A stretch of DNA of 64,000 bases from JBAYIE01 sp041665785 (GCA_041665785.1 JBAYIE010000008.1:1-64000); one strand, 5' to 3'. Shown: positions 31,055 to 40,494, counted from the first letter of the stretch. Notes: a model not told the origin generated them from the sequence alone. Numbers and translations: made by a program.

Positions 31055-33883
31055 ATGAAATTCAAGACCGGAACAGCAAGCAAACATATCGTTATTAAAG
31101 GTGCCAGGGTGCATAACCTCAAGAATCTGGACGTAACCATTCCCCGCAATCAGTTGACCGTGGTAACCGGAGTGAGTGGTTCCGGAAAATCGAGTCTCGT
31201 ATTTGATACCTTATACGCAGAGGGACAACGACGTTATGTTGAAAGTTTATCGGCCTATGCGCGGCAATTTTTGGGCAAAATGAACAAGCCGGAAGTAGAT
31301 TTTATTCACGGAATCTCCCCCGCTATTGCCATCGAACAAAAAGTAAATACGCGCAATCCACGCTCTACCGTTGCCACCACCACCGAAATCTACGACTACC
31401 TGAAATTGCTTTTTGCACGCATTGGAGTCACCTTTTCACCGGTTTCGGGAAAGGCTGTAAAGCGCGATACCACCGAAAGTGTGATGGATTATTTGCATGC
31501 TCTGGAAGAAAATACCAAGGTTTGGCTATTGGTCAAAATTCCCTCAACGGATAAAGAACTGCGTAAGCAACTGGAAATATACCTGCAAAATGGATTTACC
31601 CGCTTGTTGCTGGATGAAGAACAGATCCCGATTGAAGACTTCCTGGCGAAAAAAGGAGCCCTTTCTACTAAAAATCTGTTCCTGCTGATTGACCGGTTTA
31701 CTATACAACCCAACGATGAAGATAACCGTAACCGCATAGCTGATTCAGTACAAACCGCCTTTTTTGAAGGACACGGTGAATGTCTCGTACATATTATTCA
31801 GGAAGGAAAAAAATTCAAATCCGAGTATTTCAACAACCGGTTCGAGGCCGATGGAATTACGTTTGAAGAACCCAGCGTTCATTTTTTCAGCTTCAACAAT
31901 CCGTTTGGAGCGTGCCGCACCTGCGAAGGCTTCGGATCGGTCATCGGGATCGACGAAGACCTGGTGATTCCCGATAAAAGTTTGTCTATATACGAAGACG
32001 CAATCGTTCCCTGGAGAGGCGAGAAAATGCAGGAATGGAAACACCATTTCATCAAACTCAGCGCTAAAAATAAATTCCCGATTCACAAACCGTATTTTGA
32101 ATTGTCGGCCGGTCAAAAAGAATTTTTATGGCATGGCGATTCAAGCTGGGAAGGTGTGCATGGATTCTTTAAAGAGCTCGAAAAACAAACCTATAAAATT
32201 CAATACCGGGTAATGCTGGCCCGTTACCGGGGAAAAACCGGTTGTCCGGATTGTAAGGGTACACGCCTGCGCAAAGACACCAACCATGTACGTTTGATCG
32301 ACACCAAACTTAAAAAAGCAAAGTATACCGAATACCGGAATCTGGCTGAAGTTTTATTGATGAGCATTGATGAAGCCATTGCCTATTTCAACGATCTTCA
32401 GCTCAGCGACCAGCACCGAAAAATTGCGCATCGCATGATGCAGGAAATTACCGGTCGGTTGCAGTTTATGCACAATGTAGGATTGGGTTACCTGAGCCTC
32501 AACCGCCTTTCAAATACCTTATCCGGAGGCGAATCGCAGCGGATTAACCTGGCCACTTCCCTTGGCAGCAGCCTGGTTGGTTCTTTATACATTCTGGATG
32601 AACCCAGCATTGGATTGCATTCGCGCGATACCGAAAAACTGATCGGTGTATTGCAGGATTTGAAAAAACTCGGAAATACGCTGGTTGTGGTTGAACACGA
32701 TGAAGATATTATGCGGGCAGCAGATCACTTATGCGATATCGGGCCACTTGCCGGAATACACGGCGGCGAATTGATTGCAGAAGGAAACTACGATGAACTG
32801 ATTGCACAGGAAAGCAGTCTCACCGGCAGATACCTGAGTGGTGCGTTATCCATAGAAGTACCTACCAAACGCCGCAGCAGCAATGATTTTATAGAAATAA
32901 AAGGAGCACGTCACCACAACCTCAAAGGCATCGATGCCAAATTCCCATTGCATCAGCTTGTAGTAGTTACCGGAGTCTCCGGTTCCGGAAAAACCACCCT
33001 GGTTAAAGGCATCTTATATCCTGCTTTGCTCAAACACCTCGGACAATACAGCGGAGAAAAGACCGGTGCATTTGACCGGCTCGATGGTCACCTAACTTCC
33101 ATAAAGCAGGTAGAGATGGTGGATCAGAATCCTATCGGAAAATCTTCGCGTTCTAATCCGGTAACTTATATCAAGGCGTATGATGCCATACGCGAATTGT
33201 ATGCGGCATTGCCTTTATCGAGATCGCGCGGATACAAACCACAGCACTTTTCGTTCAATGTGGATGGTGGTCGCTGCGAAACCTGCCAGGGCGAAGGAGA
33301 AATCACCATTGAGATGCAGTTCATGGCCGATATCCATCTTACCTGCGATGAATGCAACGGCAACCGCTTTAAAGAAGAAGTGCTGGATGCACAATTTAAC
33401 GGCAAATCCATCAGCGATGTTTTGCGCCTGACCGTGGATGAAGCGGTTGATTTTTTCAGTAACGAAAGAGCCATCGCATCTCGTTTGCAACCCTTGCAGG
33501 ATGTTGGTTTGGGTTATGTAAAACTGGGACAGAGTTCCAATACCTTATCCGGCGGAGAGGCCCAACGCGTTAAGCTGGCTTCCTTTTTGGGCAAAGGAAA
33601 AACGAAGGAACAGGTTTTGTTTATTTTCGACGAACCCACTACCGGCCTGCATTTTCACGATATCCGCAAGCTGCTGGATGCATTCAATGCTCTTATAAAT
33701 TTAGGACATAGCATCGTGGTCATTGAACATAATCTGGAAATCATCAAATGCGCTGATTGGGTTCTGGATTTGGGTCCCGAAGCCGGTATACTTGGTGGCG
33801 AATTAGTATTTGCAGGAACTCCCGAAGACCTGGCCAAAGTAAAAGGAAGCTATACTGCCCAATACCTGAAGCATAAATTGTAA
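31055..33883 (+). CDS. uvrA: Excinuclease ABC subunit A
   Basis: Damage-recognition ATPase of nucleotide excision repair. 942 residues, normal size. First ABC half: VTGVSGSGKSSLVFDTLYAE, then RRYVESLSAYARQFLGKM, and signature NTLSGGESQRINLATSLG. Second half: VTGVSGSGKTTLVKGILYP and NTLSGGEAQRVKLASFLG with FDEPTTGLHFHD. Zinc-module cysteines are visible in CRTCEGFG, CPDCKGTR, CETCQGEGE and CDECNGNR. A TTG six codons earlier is possible, but the ATG at 31055 gives the usual length. The 279-base upstream gap contains the divergent sigma promoter. No clear uvrA promoter was found. Confidence 0.96.
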   Translation: MKFKTGTASKHIVIKGARVHNLKNLDVTIPRNQLTVVTGVSGSGKSSLVFDTLYAEGQRRYVESLSAYARQFLGKMNKPEVDFIHGISPAIAIEQKVNTRNPRSTVATTTEIYDYLKLLFARIGVTFSPVSGKAVKRDTTESVMDYLHALEENTKVWLLVKIPSTDKELRKQLEIYLQNGFTRLLLDEEQIPIEDFLAKKGALSTKNLFLLIDRFTIQPNDEDNRNRIADSVQTAFFEGHGECLVHIIQEGKKFKSEYFNNRFEADGITFEEPSVHFFSFNNPFGACRTCEGFGSVIGIDEDLVIPDKSLSIYEDAIVPWRGEKMQEWKHHFIKLSAKNKFPIHKPYFELSAGQKEFLWHGDSSWEGVHGFFKELEKQTYKIQYRVMLARYRGKTGCPDCKGTRLRKDTNHVRLIDTKLKKAKYTEYRNLAEVLLMSIDEAIAYFNDLQLSDQHRKIAHRMMQEITGRLQFMHNVGLGYLSLNRLSNTLSGGESQRINLATSLGSSLVGSLYILDEPSIGLHSRDTEKLIGVLQDLKKLGNTLVVVEHDEDIMRAADHLCDIGPLAGIHGGELIAEGNYDELIAQESSLTGRYLSGALSIEVPTKRRSSNDFIEIKGARHHNLKGIDAKFPLHQLVVVTGVSGSGKTTLVKGILYPALLKHLGQYSGEKTGAFDRLDGHLTSIKQVEMVDQNPIGKSSRSNPVTYIKAYDAIRELYAALPLSRSRGYKPQHFSFNVDGGRCETCQGEGEITIEMQFMADIHLTCDECNGNRFKEEVLDAQFNGKSISDVLRLTVDEAVDFFSNERAIASRLQPLQDVGLGYVKLGQSSNTLSGGEAQRVKLASFLGKGKTKEQVLFIFDEPTTGLHFHDIRKLLDAFNALINLGHSIVVIEHNLEIIKCADWVLDLGPEAGILGGELVFAGTPEDLAKVKGSYTAQYLKHKL

Positions 33884-33989
33884 TTCCGCTCGGGTTGTTA
33901 AAATAAAGCGGGATTTAAGCTCAATCTATCGCATCTTTTCCCTTCATTTTTAGAGCAGAAAATTTCCGGTTAAGGTAATCCATATCATG

Positions 33990-34020
33990 ATTGACATTTG
34001 TGTCAACTTGTGTAATTTTG
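33990..34020 (+). promoter_or_regulatory. Promoter of tRNA-Lys
   Basis: TTG (33991-33993), 19 bases, then TAATTTTG (34013-34020), a perfect TAnnTTTG. Transcription would start about 8 bases before the mature tRNA 5' end. Confidence 0.7.
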
Positions 34021-34034
34021 TCACACCTACCCAC

Positions 34035-34107
<73 letters not shown>

Positions 34108-34163
34108 CAAAATGAGTGTGAGAGTGAGTTAAGAGTGTGAGGAAATTAATTCACCCTCATACG

Positions 34164-34270
34164 CAGTTCTCGGACTTTCAGTCCGCGAGTTTATTCTTGA
34201 TGTGAATACATTAAAGTATGATATTCAGGCAAGGTGGAAAGGCTCACGGACTGCAAGTCCACGAGAACTG
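34164..34270. repeat. Inverted pair of GGACT-palindrome repeats
   Basis: The left unit (34164-34189) contains CAGTTCTCG then GGACTTTCAGTCC. The right unit (34243-34270) is its near reverse complement and contains GGACTGCAAGTCC then ACGAGAACTG. Each unit is itself a palindrome and the two face each other across 53 bases, the layout of paired REP elements. The right unit ends 5 bases before the stop of the adjacent lipoprotein gene. Confidence 0.75.
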
Positions 34271-34275
34271 TGATT

Positions 34276-34836
34276 TCAAAAAGGCAATTGATTGTATTCT
34301 GATAATTCCTTTAATTTTCTTAGCCAAATTTTGGTTTTGACCATGTAGACTACATTATGGGGAGCCGGTTCATGCACTCTTATTGTCACAGGAACATTTC
34401 TATAATATTCAATCTCCTTGTTACTTAAGTTATAAAAGCCAACAACAGGGATTTTAATTTGTGTAATTTCGCATCCATTATTTCCGACACTAACGACATG
34501 CATTGAGTCAATACTAATTGACTGATTTGATTCATTGTAATTTACTGATGAAATAAAGCTATACGTACAGTTGTCATCACTGCAACATGTCCTTGCATAA
34601 TATTTATTATCATTATTTACAATAAAAAAGAAAGCATCGAACATAGGATTTTTAGGATCATATTTATAAATCACTGAATCTGTTCCCTCATAATATGTGC
34701 CGATTGAATCGTGAACTATTTTATAGTACCCTGTAATCGTTGGTTTAGTAATAGATTCAGTAGTTGGTTTATCTTTTGAACATGAGACAATGAGTATAAA
34801 AATTATGAGCCCAACAAACTTTAAATGTGATTTCAT
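34276..34836 (-). CDS. Hypothetical AT-rich lipoprotein
   Basis: 186-residue predicted lipoprotein of unknown function. The signal peptide is LKFVGLIIFILIVSCSKDK with the lipobox Cys after LIVS, then a Thr/Ser-rich linker. The mature part is rich in aromatic residues and includes a cluster of four Cys in RTCCSDDNCTY and GNNGCEIT, unusual for its neighbours and compatible with extracytoplasmic disulfides. Codon usage is visibly more A/T-rich than surrounding genes, suggesting acquisition. It follows a 45-residue signal-peptide ORF after 11 bases. Confidence 0.68.
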   Translation of the reverse strand: MKSHLKFVGLIIFILIVSCSKDKPTTESITKPTITGYYKIVHDSIGTYYEGTDSVIYKYDPKNPMFDAFFFIVNNDNKYYARTCCSDDNCTYSFISSVNYNESNQSISIDSMHVVSVGNNGCEITQIKIPVVGFYNLSNKEIEYYRNVPVTIRVHEPAPHNVVYMVKTKIWLRKLKELSEYNQLPF

Positions 34837-34847
34837 GCAGTTCTTAT

Positions 34848-34985
34848 TTAATAAACTTTTGACGTACCATTAAAATTAATGGAAGCTTCATTCTTTCTTA
34901 TTGTACTGTACTTATTCAACGCTTCTTTCGCATCAATTTCGGTGAGGAATATCAAACATAAGATGAGGAATAGAAGACTCTTCAT
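34848..34985 (-). CDS. Very small secreted peptide, 45 residues
   Basis: A short ORF with ATG at 34985 and TAA at 34848-34850. It opens with a hydrophobic signal-like segment (MKSLLFLILCLIFLTEIDA) and leaves about 26 mature residues (KEALNKYSTIRKNEASINF and a short tail). It precedes the AT-rich lipoprotein gene by 11 bases on the same strand, so both may form one unit. It could equally be the N-terminal remnant of a decayed longer gene. No homologue recognised. Confidence 0.45.
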   Translation of the reverse strand: MKSLLFLILCLIFLTEIDAKEALNKYSTIRKNEASINFNGTSKVY

Positions 34986-35132
34986 ACTGATAACCAAAGA
35001 TATTGCTATTTAAGTATATGAATGTTTCTTTTAATAAAAACTAATTCTCTAAAAGTTACAAAATTCCATTTCTTCGTTAGAGCATTTCTCTTTGGCATCA
35101 TTTTTTCTTATGTTTATCGAAACATAATCTTT

Positions 35133-35681
35133 ATGAAAAAACTGATCATGGTTTGCATGGCCTTTGGTTCGATCGCTGTTGGCTGCAAAACAAAAATGCC
35201 CGGTATGACCGAAGTTCAAACTCCTTTTACCGGCAACAAATACGAAAGCAATAACCGTTGGGTACGCGCAGTAGCCAGCGGTGAAAGCATGCACCTGGAG
35301 ACCAGCAAAGACAAAGCCCTACTCTCAGCCAAACAACGCCTGGCTGCGGGTGTTCAAACACAAATAAAACAGGTAAGTGAAAATTATAAAGGAGAACGTC
35401 AGGCCGATGAAACCATCGGTGATTTCAACGAGCGTTTCCAGCAATTAACCCGTGAGGTGATGAACCAGATCCTGGTGGAAATACAAACCATCGACGAAAG
35501 GGTTTTCCAAAACGGCCAACGCAATTACGTGACCTGGGTTGCACTTGAAGCCCGCAAGAAGACCATTTACAATAAGTTGAAAGAGCAGGCCAAACTCAGG
35601 CAATCGCTAAGCGATAAGGATAAAGCAACGATTGAAAAAATGATTGATCAGGCGATCGCAGATCTGGATGACAAGGATTAA
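35133..35681 (+). CDS. LPP20-like lipoprotein
   Basis: 182-residue predicted lipoprotein starting at the ATG at 35133 (MKKLIMVCMAFGSIAVGCK, lipobox Cys). The mature part begins near WVRAVASGESMHLETSKDKA, and a helical A..RLAAGVQTQIKQVSENY segment follows. This arrangement resembles LPP20-type lipoproteins. A charged coiled-coil-like C-terminus closes it. Function unknown. An in-frame extension of 37 codons upstream is AT-rich and not credible. It converges on ffh with 12 bases between stops. Confidence 0.72.
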   Translation: MKKLIMVCMAFGSIAVGCKTKMPGMTEVQTPFTGNKYESNNRWVRAVASGESMHLETSKDKALLSAKQRLAAGVQTQIKQVSENYKGERQADETIGDFNERFQQLTREVMNQILVEIQTIDERVFQNGQRNYVTWVALEARKKTIYNKLKEQAKLRQSLSDKDKATIEKMIDQAIADLDDKD

Positions 35682-35693
35682 GTATGAATTGGA

Positions 35694-37022
35694 TTACCGC
35701 ATAAACGGCAACTTGGTCATGGAGCGACCAGCCCCCTGCATCTTGCCAATGGTCTTCATCATCTTGCGCATTTCTTCAAACTGTTTCAACAGTTGATTCA
35801 CCTGTTGAATATCGGTACCGCTTCCACCGGCTATGCGTTTGCGTCGTGACCCGTTGATAATATCCGGAGTTTTGCGTTCGGCTGCCGTCATCGAATTGAT
35901 GATGGCTTCAATGCCCTTGAACGAATCGTCGCTGATATCAATATCCTTTACGGCTTTGCCCACTCCCGGAATCATGCCCATCAGATCTTTGATATTGCCC
36001 ATCTTTTTGATCTGCTGGATCTGGCTGTAAAAATCTTCGAACGTAAACTGATCCTTGAGGAGTTTCTTCTGGATCCTTTCGGCTTCATCCTGATCAAATA
36101 CTTCCTGGGCACGTTCTACCAAACTCACAATATCTCCCATACCCAGGATCCGTTGAGCCATCCGATCCGGATGAAACACATCCAGCGCTTCCATCTTCTC
36201 GCCGGTACCTACAAACTTGATGGGTTTATTGACTACATTTTTAATGGATAAGGCCGCACCACCACGTGTATCTCCATCCAGCTTGGTGAGGATTACACCG
36301 CTAAAATCCAGAATATCATTAAAGGCTTTGGCCGTGTTTACGGCATCCTGTCCGGTCATGGCATCCACTACAAACAGAATTTCCTGTGGATTCAAGGCTT
36401 TTTTCAGGTTGCCTATCTCACGCATCATTTCTTCATCGATGCTGAGCCGACCGGCAGTATCTACAATCAGTACCTTCGCTCCTGCTTCACGCGCTGCCTT
36501 GAGTGCTCCTTCTGCAATTTTAACGGGATTGGTATTGCCTTCTTCAGTATAAACAGGAACATCAATTTGTTCGCCCAATACTTTCAATTGCTGAATAGCG
36601 GCCGGACGATACACATCGCAGGCAGCCATCATTACGCTCTTTCCTTTTTTCTTGATAAAGGCCGCCAGCTTAGCTGAATGGGTGGTTTTACCCGAACCCT
36701 GCAAACCCGCCATGAGAATAATAGCCGGATTCCCGTTCAGGTTGATATCTGAGGTCTGACCTCCAAATAATTGAATCAGTTCATCGTTTACGATTTTAAC
36801 CAGCAATTGTCCGGGAGAAACACTTGTCAGTACATTTTGTCCGAGAGCTTTTTCCTTTACGGTATCGGTAAATTGTTTTGCTATTTTATAGTTCACATCC
36901 GCATCAATCAACGCCTTCCGGATTTCTTTCACCGTTTCGGCCACATTGATTTCCGAGATCTTTCCCTGCCCTTTGAGGGTCTTAAAAGCCTTTTCTAATT
37001 TGCTGCTTAAATTATCAAACAT
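35694..37022 (-). CDS. ffh: Signal recognition particle protein Ffh
   Basis: GTPase that binds signal sequences and 4.5S RNA and targets ribosomes to the membrane through FtsY. 442 residues. N-domain start MFDNLSSKLEKAFKTLKGQG. G-domain G1 GLQGSGKTTHSAKLA, DTAGRLSID and TKLDGDTRGGAALS. The M domain begins around residue 300 with MGNIKDLMGMIPGVGK and ends in a Met-rich RNA-binding part (INGSRRKRIAGGSG, then EEMRKMMKTIGKM). Start at the ATG at 37022. The longer frame upstream lacks similarity. Monocistronic as far as can be seen. Confidence 0.97.
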   Translation of the reverse strand: MFDNLSSKLEKAFKTLKGQGKISEINVAETVKEIRKALIDADVNYKIAKQFTDTVKEKALGQNVLTSVSPGQLLVKIVNDELIQLFGGQTSDINLNGNPAIILMAGLQGSGKTTHSAKLAAFIKKKGKSVMMAACDVYRPAAIQQLKVLGEQIDVPVYTEEGNTNPVKIAEGALKAAREAGAKVLIVDTAGRLSIDEEMMREIGNLKKALNPQEILFVVDAMTGQDAVNTAKAFNDILDFSGVILTKLDGDTRGGAALSIKNVVNKPIKFVGTGEKMEALDVFHPDRMAQRILGMGDIVSLVERAQEVFDQDEAERIQKKLLKDQFTFEDFYSQIQQIKKMGNIKDLMGMIPGVGKAVKDIDISDDSFKGIEAIINSMTAAERKTPDIINGSRRKRIAGGSGTDIQQVNQLLKQFEEMRKMMKTIGKMQGAGRSMTKLPFMR

Positions 37023-37084
37023 AGTTGCCCTGAATATTGGGCTGCAAAGTAAGCGGATTTGGAGCAAAAGGAAAACGCCGGATG

Positions 37085-37107
37085 TTCCCAATTTTCAAAA
37101 TCGGGAA
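37085..37107. repeat. Short inverted repeat between ffh and the DUF1800 gene
   Basis: Arms TTCCCAATTTT and AAAATCGGGAA around a single C, with one mismatched pair. It lies between two divergent genes, so it may be an operator or a small dispersed palindrome. No T-run follows, so it is not a typical terminator. Confidence 0.4.
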
Positions 37108-37200
37108 TCAACCTCTTTACTTTATGAGTAAATTTTACTCCAGTACATAGCAATTAAACTATTTTCCTTTAGATTGCTCTAAGCTTAAAACCACCACGTT

Positions 37201-38907
37201 ATGGCACATACCGACCGCAAGTCGTTCCTCCAGCAGGCCGCCGTTACTCTTTTATCCGGTACTCCGGAAATGGAATACAATGATCCCTCCAACAAAAAAT
37301 TACCACGACATCTTTCTAAAACATCTACAGGTATTACGCCATACGCCGGAACATTTGGTACTGCCGAAGTGTTTCATCTGCTGCGGAGAACGTTAACCGG
37401 CGTAAGTAAAAGCGATATTGAATTCTTCAAAACAAAAACCATGAGCGATGCGGTGGATTATCTGCTCACCCTGCCTGCCAATCCTCCTCCACCGCCAGTT
37501 AATACATATAGTTATAACGCCAATCTCAGCGACCCTAATGTACCCATCGGGCAAACCTGGGTGAATGCCCCGGCCAATGGCACGCTCGAATTTGCTCGCC
37601 GGCAGTCGCTTAAAGCTTGGTGGATGGGGCTTCACCTATCACCTGAAAGAAGCATACGGGAAAAGATGACTTTGTTCTGGCACAATCATTTCTCTACTGA
37701 AATGAATACCGTGCAGGATTCACGTTACCTGTATAAATACAATGCTTTATTGCGTGCCAATTGCCTGGGAGATTTTAAAGCTTTTGTGAGCGCTATCACA
37801 CTCGACCCGGCAATGCTGGTTTACCTCAACGGAGAAGACAATACCAAAAATGCTCCGGATGAAAATTACGGGCGCGAATTGCAGGAGTTGTTTACCATCG
37901 GAAAAGATCTGGCCAGTCATTATACCGAAGACGATGTGAAAGCCGCAGCCCGGGTGCTAACCGGATGGCGGAACAACCGCAACGGCATTGCATCCTTTTT
38001 CGACCTAACCCGTCACGATACGGGCAATAAACAGTTTTCATCCTTCTACAGTAATACGGTTATCACCGGCCGCAATACATCAACCGCCGGTATCGATGAA
38101 TTGAACGATATGCTCACCATGATTTTTAATCACGATGAGGTCGCAAAATACATCTGCCGGAAACTCTATCGCTACTATGTGTATTATGTGATTGACGAAA
38201 GTGTAGAACTCAATGTAATCGAACCTCTGGCAGAGGTATTCCGCGACAGTGGATACAATATCAAAACCGTGATGAGTACTTTGTTGAAGAGCGAACATTT
38301 CTTCGACCCGCTCAACCAGGGTTGTGTAATTAAAGCTCCGCTTGATTTTTTAACCGGTGCATCGCGTGCCATGAACCTGCAATTTCCGGATGCCAGTTTG
38401 CTTCAGGCGCAGTATAGTCATTGGTTGTATTTGCAGCAATACGGATTTGCCATTGGACAGGATTTGGGTGATCCACCCAATGTGGCCGGTTGGCCTGCGT
38501 ATTACGAAGATCCGCAGTATTACGAGATGTGGATCAATGCCGATTCGCTACCCAAACGAAATCTGTTCAACGACATGATGGTGTATACAGGCAACAATCG
38601 AAACGGATTTAAACTGATCTATGATTGCATCGCTTTTGCCAATCAGTTTTCGGATCCGGGTGATCCCAATAAACTGATCAGCGAAATTACCCAATTGTTT
38701 TATCCTGTTGATATTTCGCAAACCACCAAGGATACCCTTAAAGTTTCCTTTTTGCTCTCAGGACAAAGTTCCGATTCATACTGGACTACTGCGTGGGTTA
38801 CCTATGTAAACAACCCCAGCGACACCAATGCAAAAAACACGGTGAACTCGCGTTTACAAGGTTTATTGAAGTATTTATTCGGTCTTGCAGAATATCAATT
38901 AGCTTAA
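37201..38907 (+). CDS. DUF1800 family protein
   Basis: 568-residue DUF1800 protein of unknown function, almost always encoded next to a DUF1501 protein, as here (12-base gap). Family segments include FHLLRRTLTGVSKSD, REKMTLFWHNHFSTEM, NYGRELQELFTIG, DVKAAARVLTGW and LGDPPNVAGWPAYYE. The N-terminus contains DRKSFLQQAAVTLLSG, which resembles a degenerate Tat-type start without a long hydrophobic core, so export is uncertain. It has no T9SS sorting domain. Confidence 0.9.
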   Translation: MAHTDRKSFLQQAAVTLLSGTPEMEYNDPSNKKLPRHLSKTSTGITPYAGTFGTAEVFHLLRRTLTGVSKSDIEFFKTKTMSDAVDYLLTLPANPPPPPVNTYSYNANLSDPNVPIGQTWVNAPANGTLEFARRQSLKAWWMGLHLSPERSIREKMTLFWHNHFSTEMNTVQDSRYLYKYNALLRANCLGDFKAFVSAITLDPAMLVYLNGEDNTKNAPDENYGRELQELFTIGKDLASHYTEDDVKAAARVLTGWRNNRNGIASFFDLTRHDTGNKQFSSFYSNTVITGRNTSTAGIDELNDMLTMIFNHDEVAKYICRKLYRYYVYYVIDESVELNVIEPLAEVFRDSGYNIKTVMSTLLKSEHFFDPLNQGCVIKAPLDFLTGASRAMNLQFPDASLLQAQYSHWLYLQQYGFAIGQDLGDPPNVAGWPAYYEDPQYYEMWINADSLPKRNLFNDMMVYTGNNRNGFKLIYDCIAFANQFSDPGDPNKLISEITQLFYPVDISQTTKDTLKVSFLLSGQSSDSYWTTAWVTYVNNPSDTNAKNTVNSRLQGLLKYLFGLAEYQLA

Positions 38908-38919
38908 TCCTCCATCAAT

Positions 38920-40491
38920 ATGAAAAGAAGAAAATTTATTGGAACCGGAATTACCGGAGGATTGCTGCCCCTGTTGCTCAATGGTTTTTCGATTCGTGCC
39001 ATGGCTGACAATCCCCTACTCTCCTTTTTGGGAAAAGCAGGCAATTCAGATCGCGTTTTGGTATTGATCCAACTCAATGGTGGAAATGATGGTTTGAATA
39101 CGGTGATTCCCATAGATCAATATTCCAATCTGACCAATGCGCGTTCGAATATCATCATTGCTCAAAATAAAATTCTGGCATTGAGTGGTAACGACAAAAC
39201 AGGATTGCATCCCGGCCTGGCTGAAGTGCGTGGGTTATATGATAACGGACGGGTAGCCATTATCCAAAGTGTAGGTTATCCCAATCCCGATTTTTCGCAT
39301 TTTCGTTCGACCGATATCTGGCTTACGGCTTCTGATACCAATCAATTTTTAGACGAAGGTTGGATGGGACGATATCTTGATACCAAATACCCGGGTTATC
39401 CTACTGGTTTTCCCAATACAACCTATCCTGATCCACCGGCCATTCAGATTGGTGCCATGGTGTCGCCGGCTTTGCAGGGACAAGACGGGTCATTTGGTAT
39501 GAGTATTTCTGATCCAACGGCATTCTATCAGTTTGTAAGCGGAACGGTCGACCCTGCACCCAATACTCCGGCCGGTCATGAACTTACCTTTATCCGTTTG
39601 GTTACTCAGCAAACACAATTGTATTCTACCAGTGTAAAAAATGCAGCACAAAAGGCTACAAATATTTCGACTTTGTATCCTGCCAAAGGAGTGAATACAC
39701 TTAGTGATCAGTTGAAAATTGTGGCGCAATTGATAGCCGGTGGTTTAAAAACGAAAGTGTATATGGTGAGTCTCGGTGGATTTGATAATCACTCAGCCCA
39801 GGTAGTGAGTGGTGCAACTGAAACAGGAACGCATGCCACTCTGTTGTCAAAAATTTCTGTTGCCGTGAATGCCTTTCAGGATGATTTAACAAAATTAGGT
39901 GTAGCCGGACGAGTTATGGGAATGACCTTCTCTGAATTCGGACGAAGGATTAAATCGAATGGAAGCCTGGGTACAGATCATGGTGCTGCAGCTCCCATGT
40001 TTTTATTTGGTGAAAAAGTGAACGGGGGGATTTATGGCAATAACCCAACCATTGCAGCCAGCGTTGGAGTGAATGACAATATCCCGATGCAAAATGATTT
40101 CCGTTCAGTCTATGCCAGCATCATCAAAAACTGGTTTGAAGCCAGCTCAACTGAATTGAGTACGGTTATGTTGAAAGACTTTCCCATTTTGCCGTTTGTA
40201 AATGGTGCAACCGGACTTGAAACACTTATTGCGCTGGATCAACAAAGTGTGACTGCATATCCGAATCCGTGCAGAGATTATACTTCTATTCGATTCAATA
40301 CCACAGGAGGATTGCTACGCATTCGCTTGTTTAACAGCAACGGTCAATGCATACAAACCATTGCCGAAGCCACGTATCCAAGAGGTCAATTTGAAGTAAT
40401 GGTGAATACTACAGACCTCTCATCTGGTTTGTATTATTACCAGGTACAATTGGGCGATGAACAGGTAATGAAAAACTTTCTTGTAGTATAA
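38920..40491 (+). CDS. DUF1501 protein with T9SS C-terminal sorting domain
   Basis: 523 residues. The N-terminus MKRRKFIGTGITGGLLPLLL is Tat-like (twin Arg, then Phe-Ile). The DUF1501 core has VLVLIQLNGGNDGLNTVIPI, HFRSTDIW, GFDNHSAQ, FSEFGRRIKSNGSLGTDHGA and MFLFGEKVNGGIYG, a layout related to sulfatase/phosphatase-like folds. From about residue 446 a T9SS type A sorting domain follows, with VTAYPNPCRDYTSIRF, GLLRIRLFNSNGQCIQTI and SSGLYYYQVQLGDEQ, ending in KNFLVV. It is therefore expected to be moved across the outer membrane and retained at the surface or released. It is paired with DUF1800 and converges on recN with 3 bases between stops. Confidence 0.93.
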   Translation: MKRRKFIGTGITGGLLPLLLNGFSIRAMADNPLLSFLGKAGNSDRVLVLIQLNGGNDGLNTVIPIDQYSNLTNARSNIIIAQNKILALSGNDKTGLHPGLAEVRGLYDNGRVAIIQSVGYPNPDFSHFRSTDIWLTASDTNQFLDEGWMGRYLDTKYPGYPTGFPNTTYPDPPAIQIGAMVSPALQGQDGSFGMSISDPTAFYQFVSGTVDPAPNTPAGHELTFIRLVTQQTQLYSTSVKNAAQKATNISTLYPAKGVNTLSDQLKIVAQLIAGGLKTKVYMVSLGGFDNHSAQVVSGATETGTHATLLSKISVAVNAFQDDLTKLGVAGRVMGMTFSEFGRRIKSNGSLGTDHGAAAPMFLFGEKVNGGIYGNNPTIAASVGVNDNIPMQNDFRSVYASIIKNWFEASSTELSTVMLKDFPILPFVNGATGLETLIALDQQSVTAYPNPCRDYTSIRFNTTGGLLRIRLFNSNGQCIQTIAEATYPRGQFEVMVNTTDLSSGLYYYQVQLGDEQVMKNFLVV

Positions 40492-40494
40492 AAA

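Noticed and set aside
33884..33935. Possible terminator after uvrA (CCGCT/AGCGG)
   Set aside because: Only a 5-bp stem with a 16-base loop and a weak T-run.
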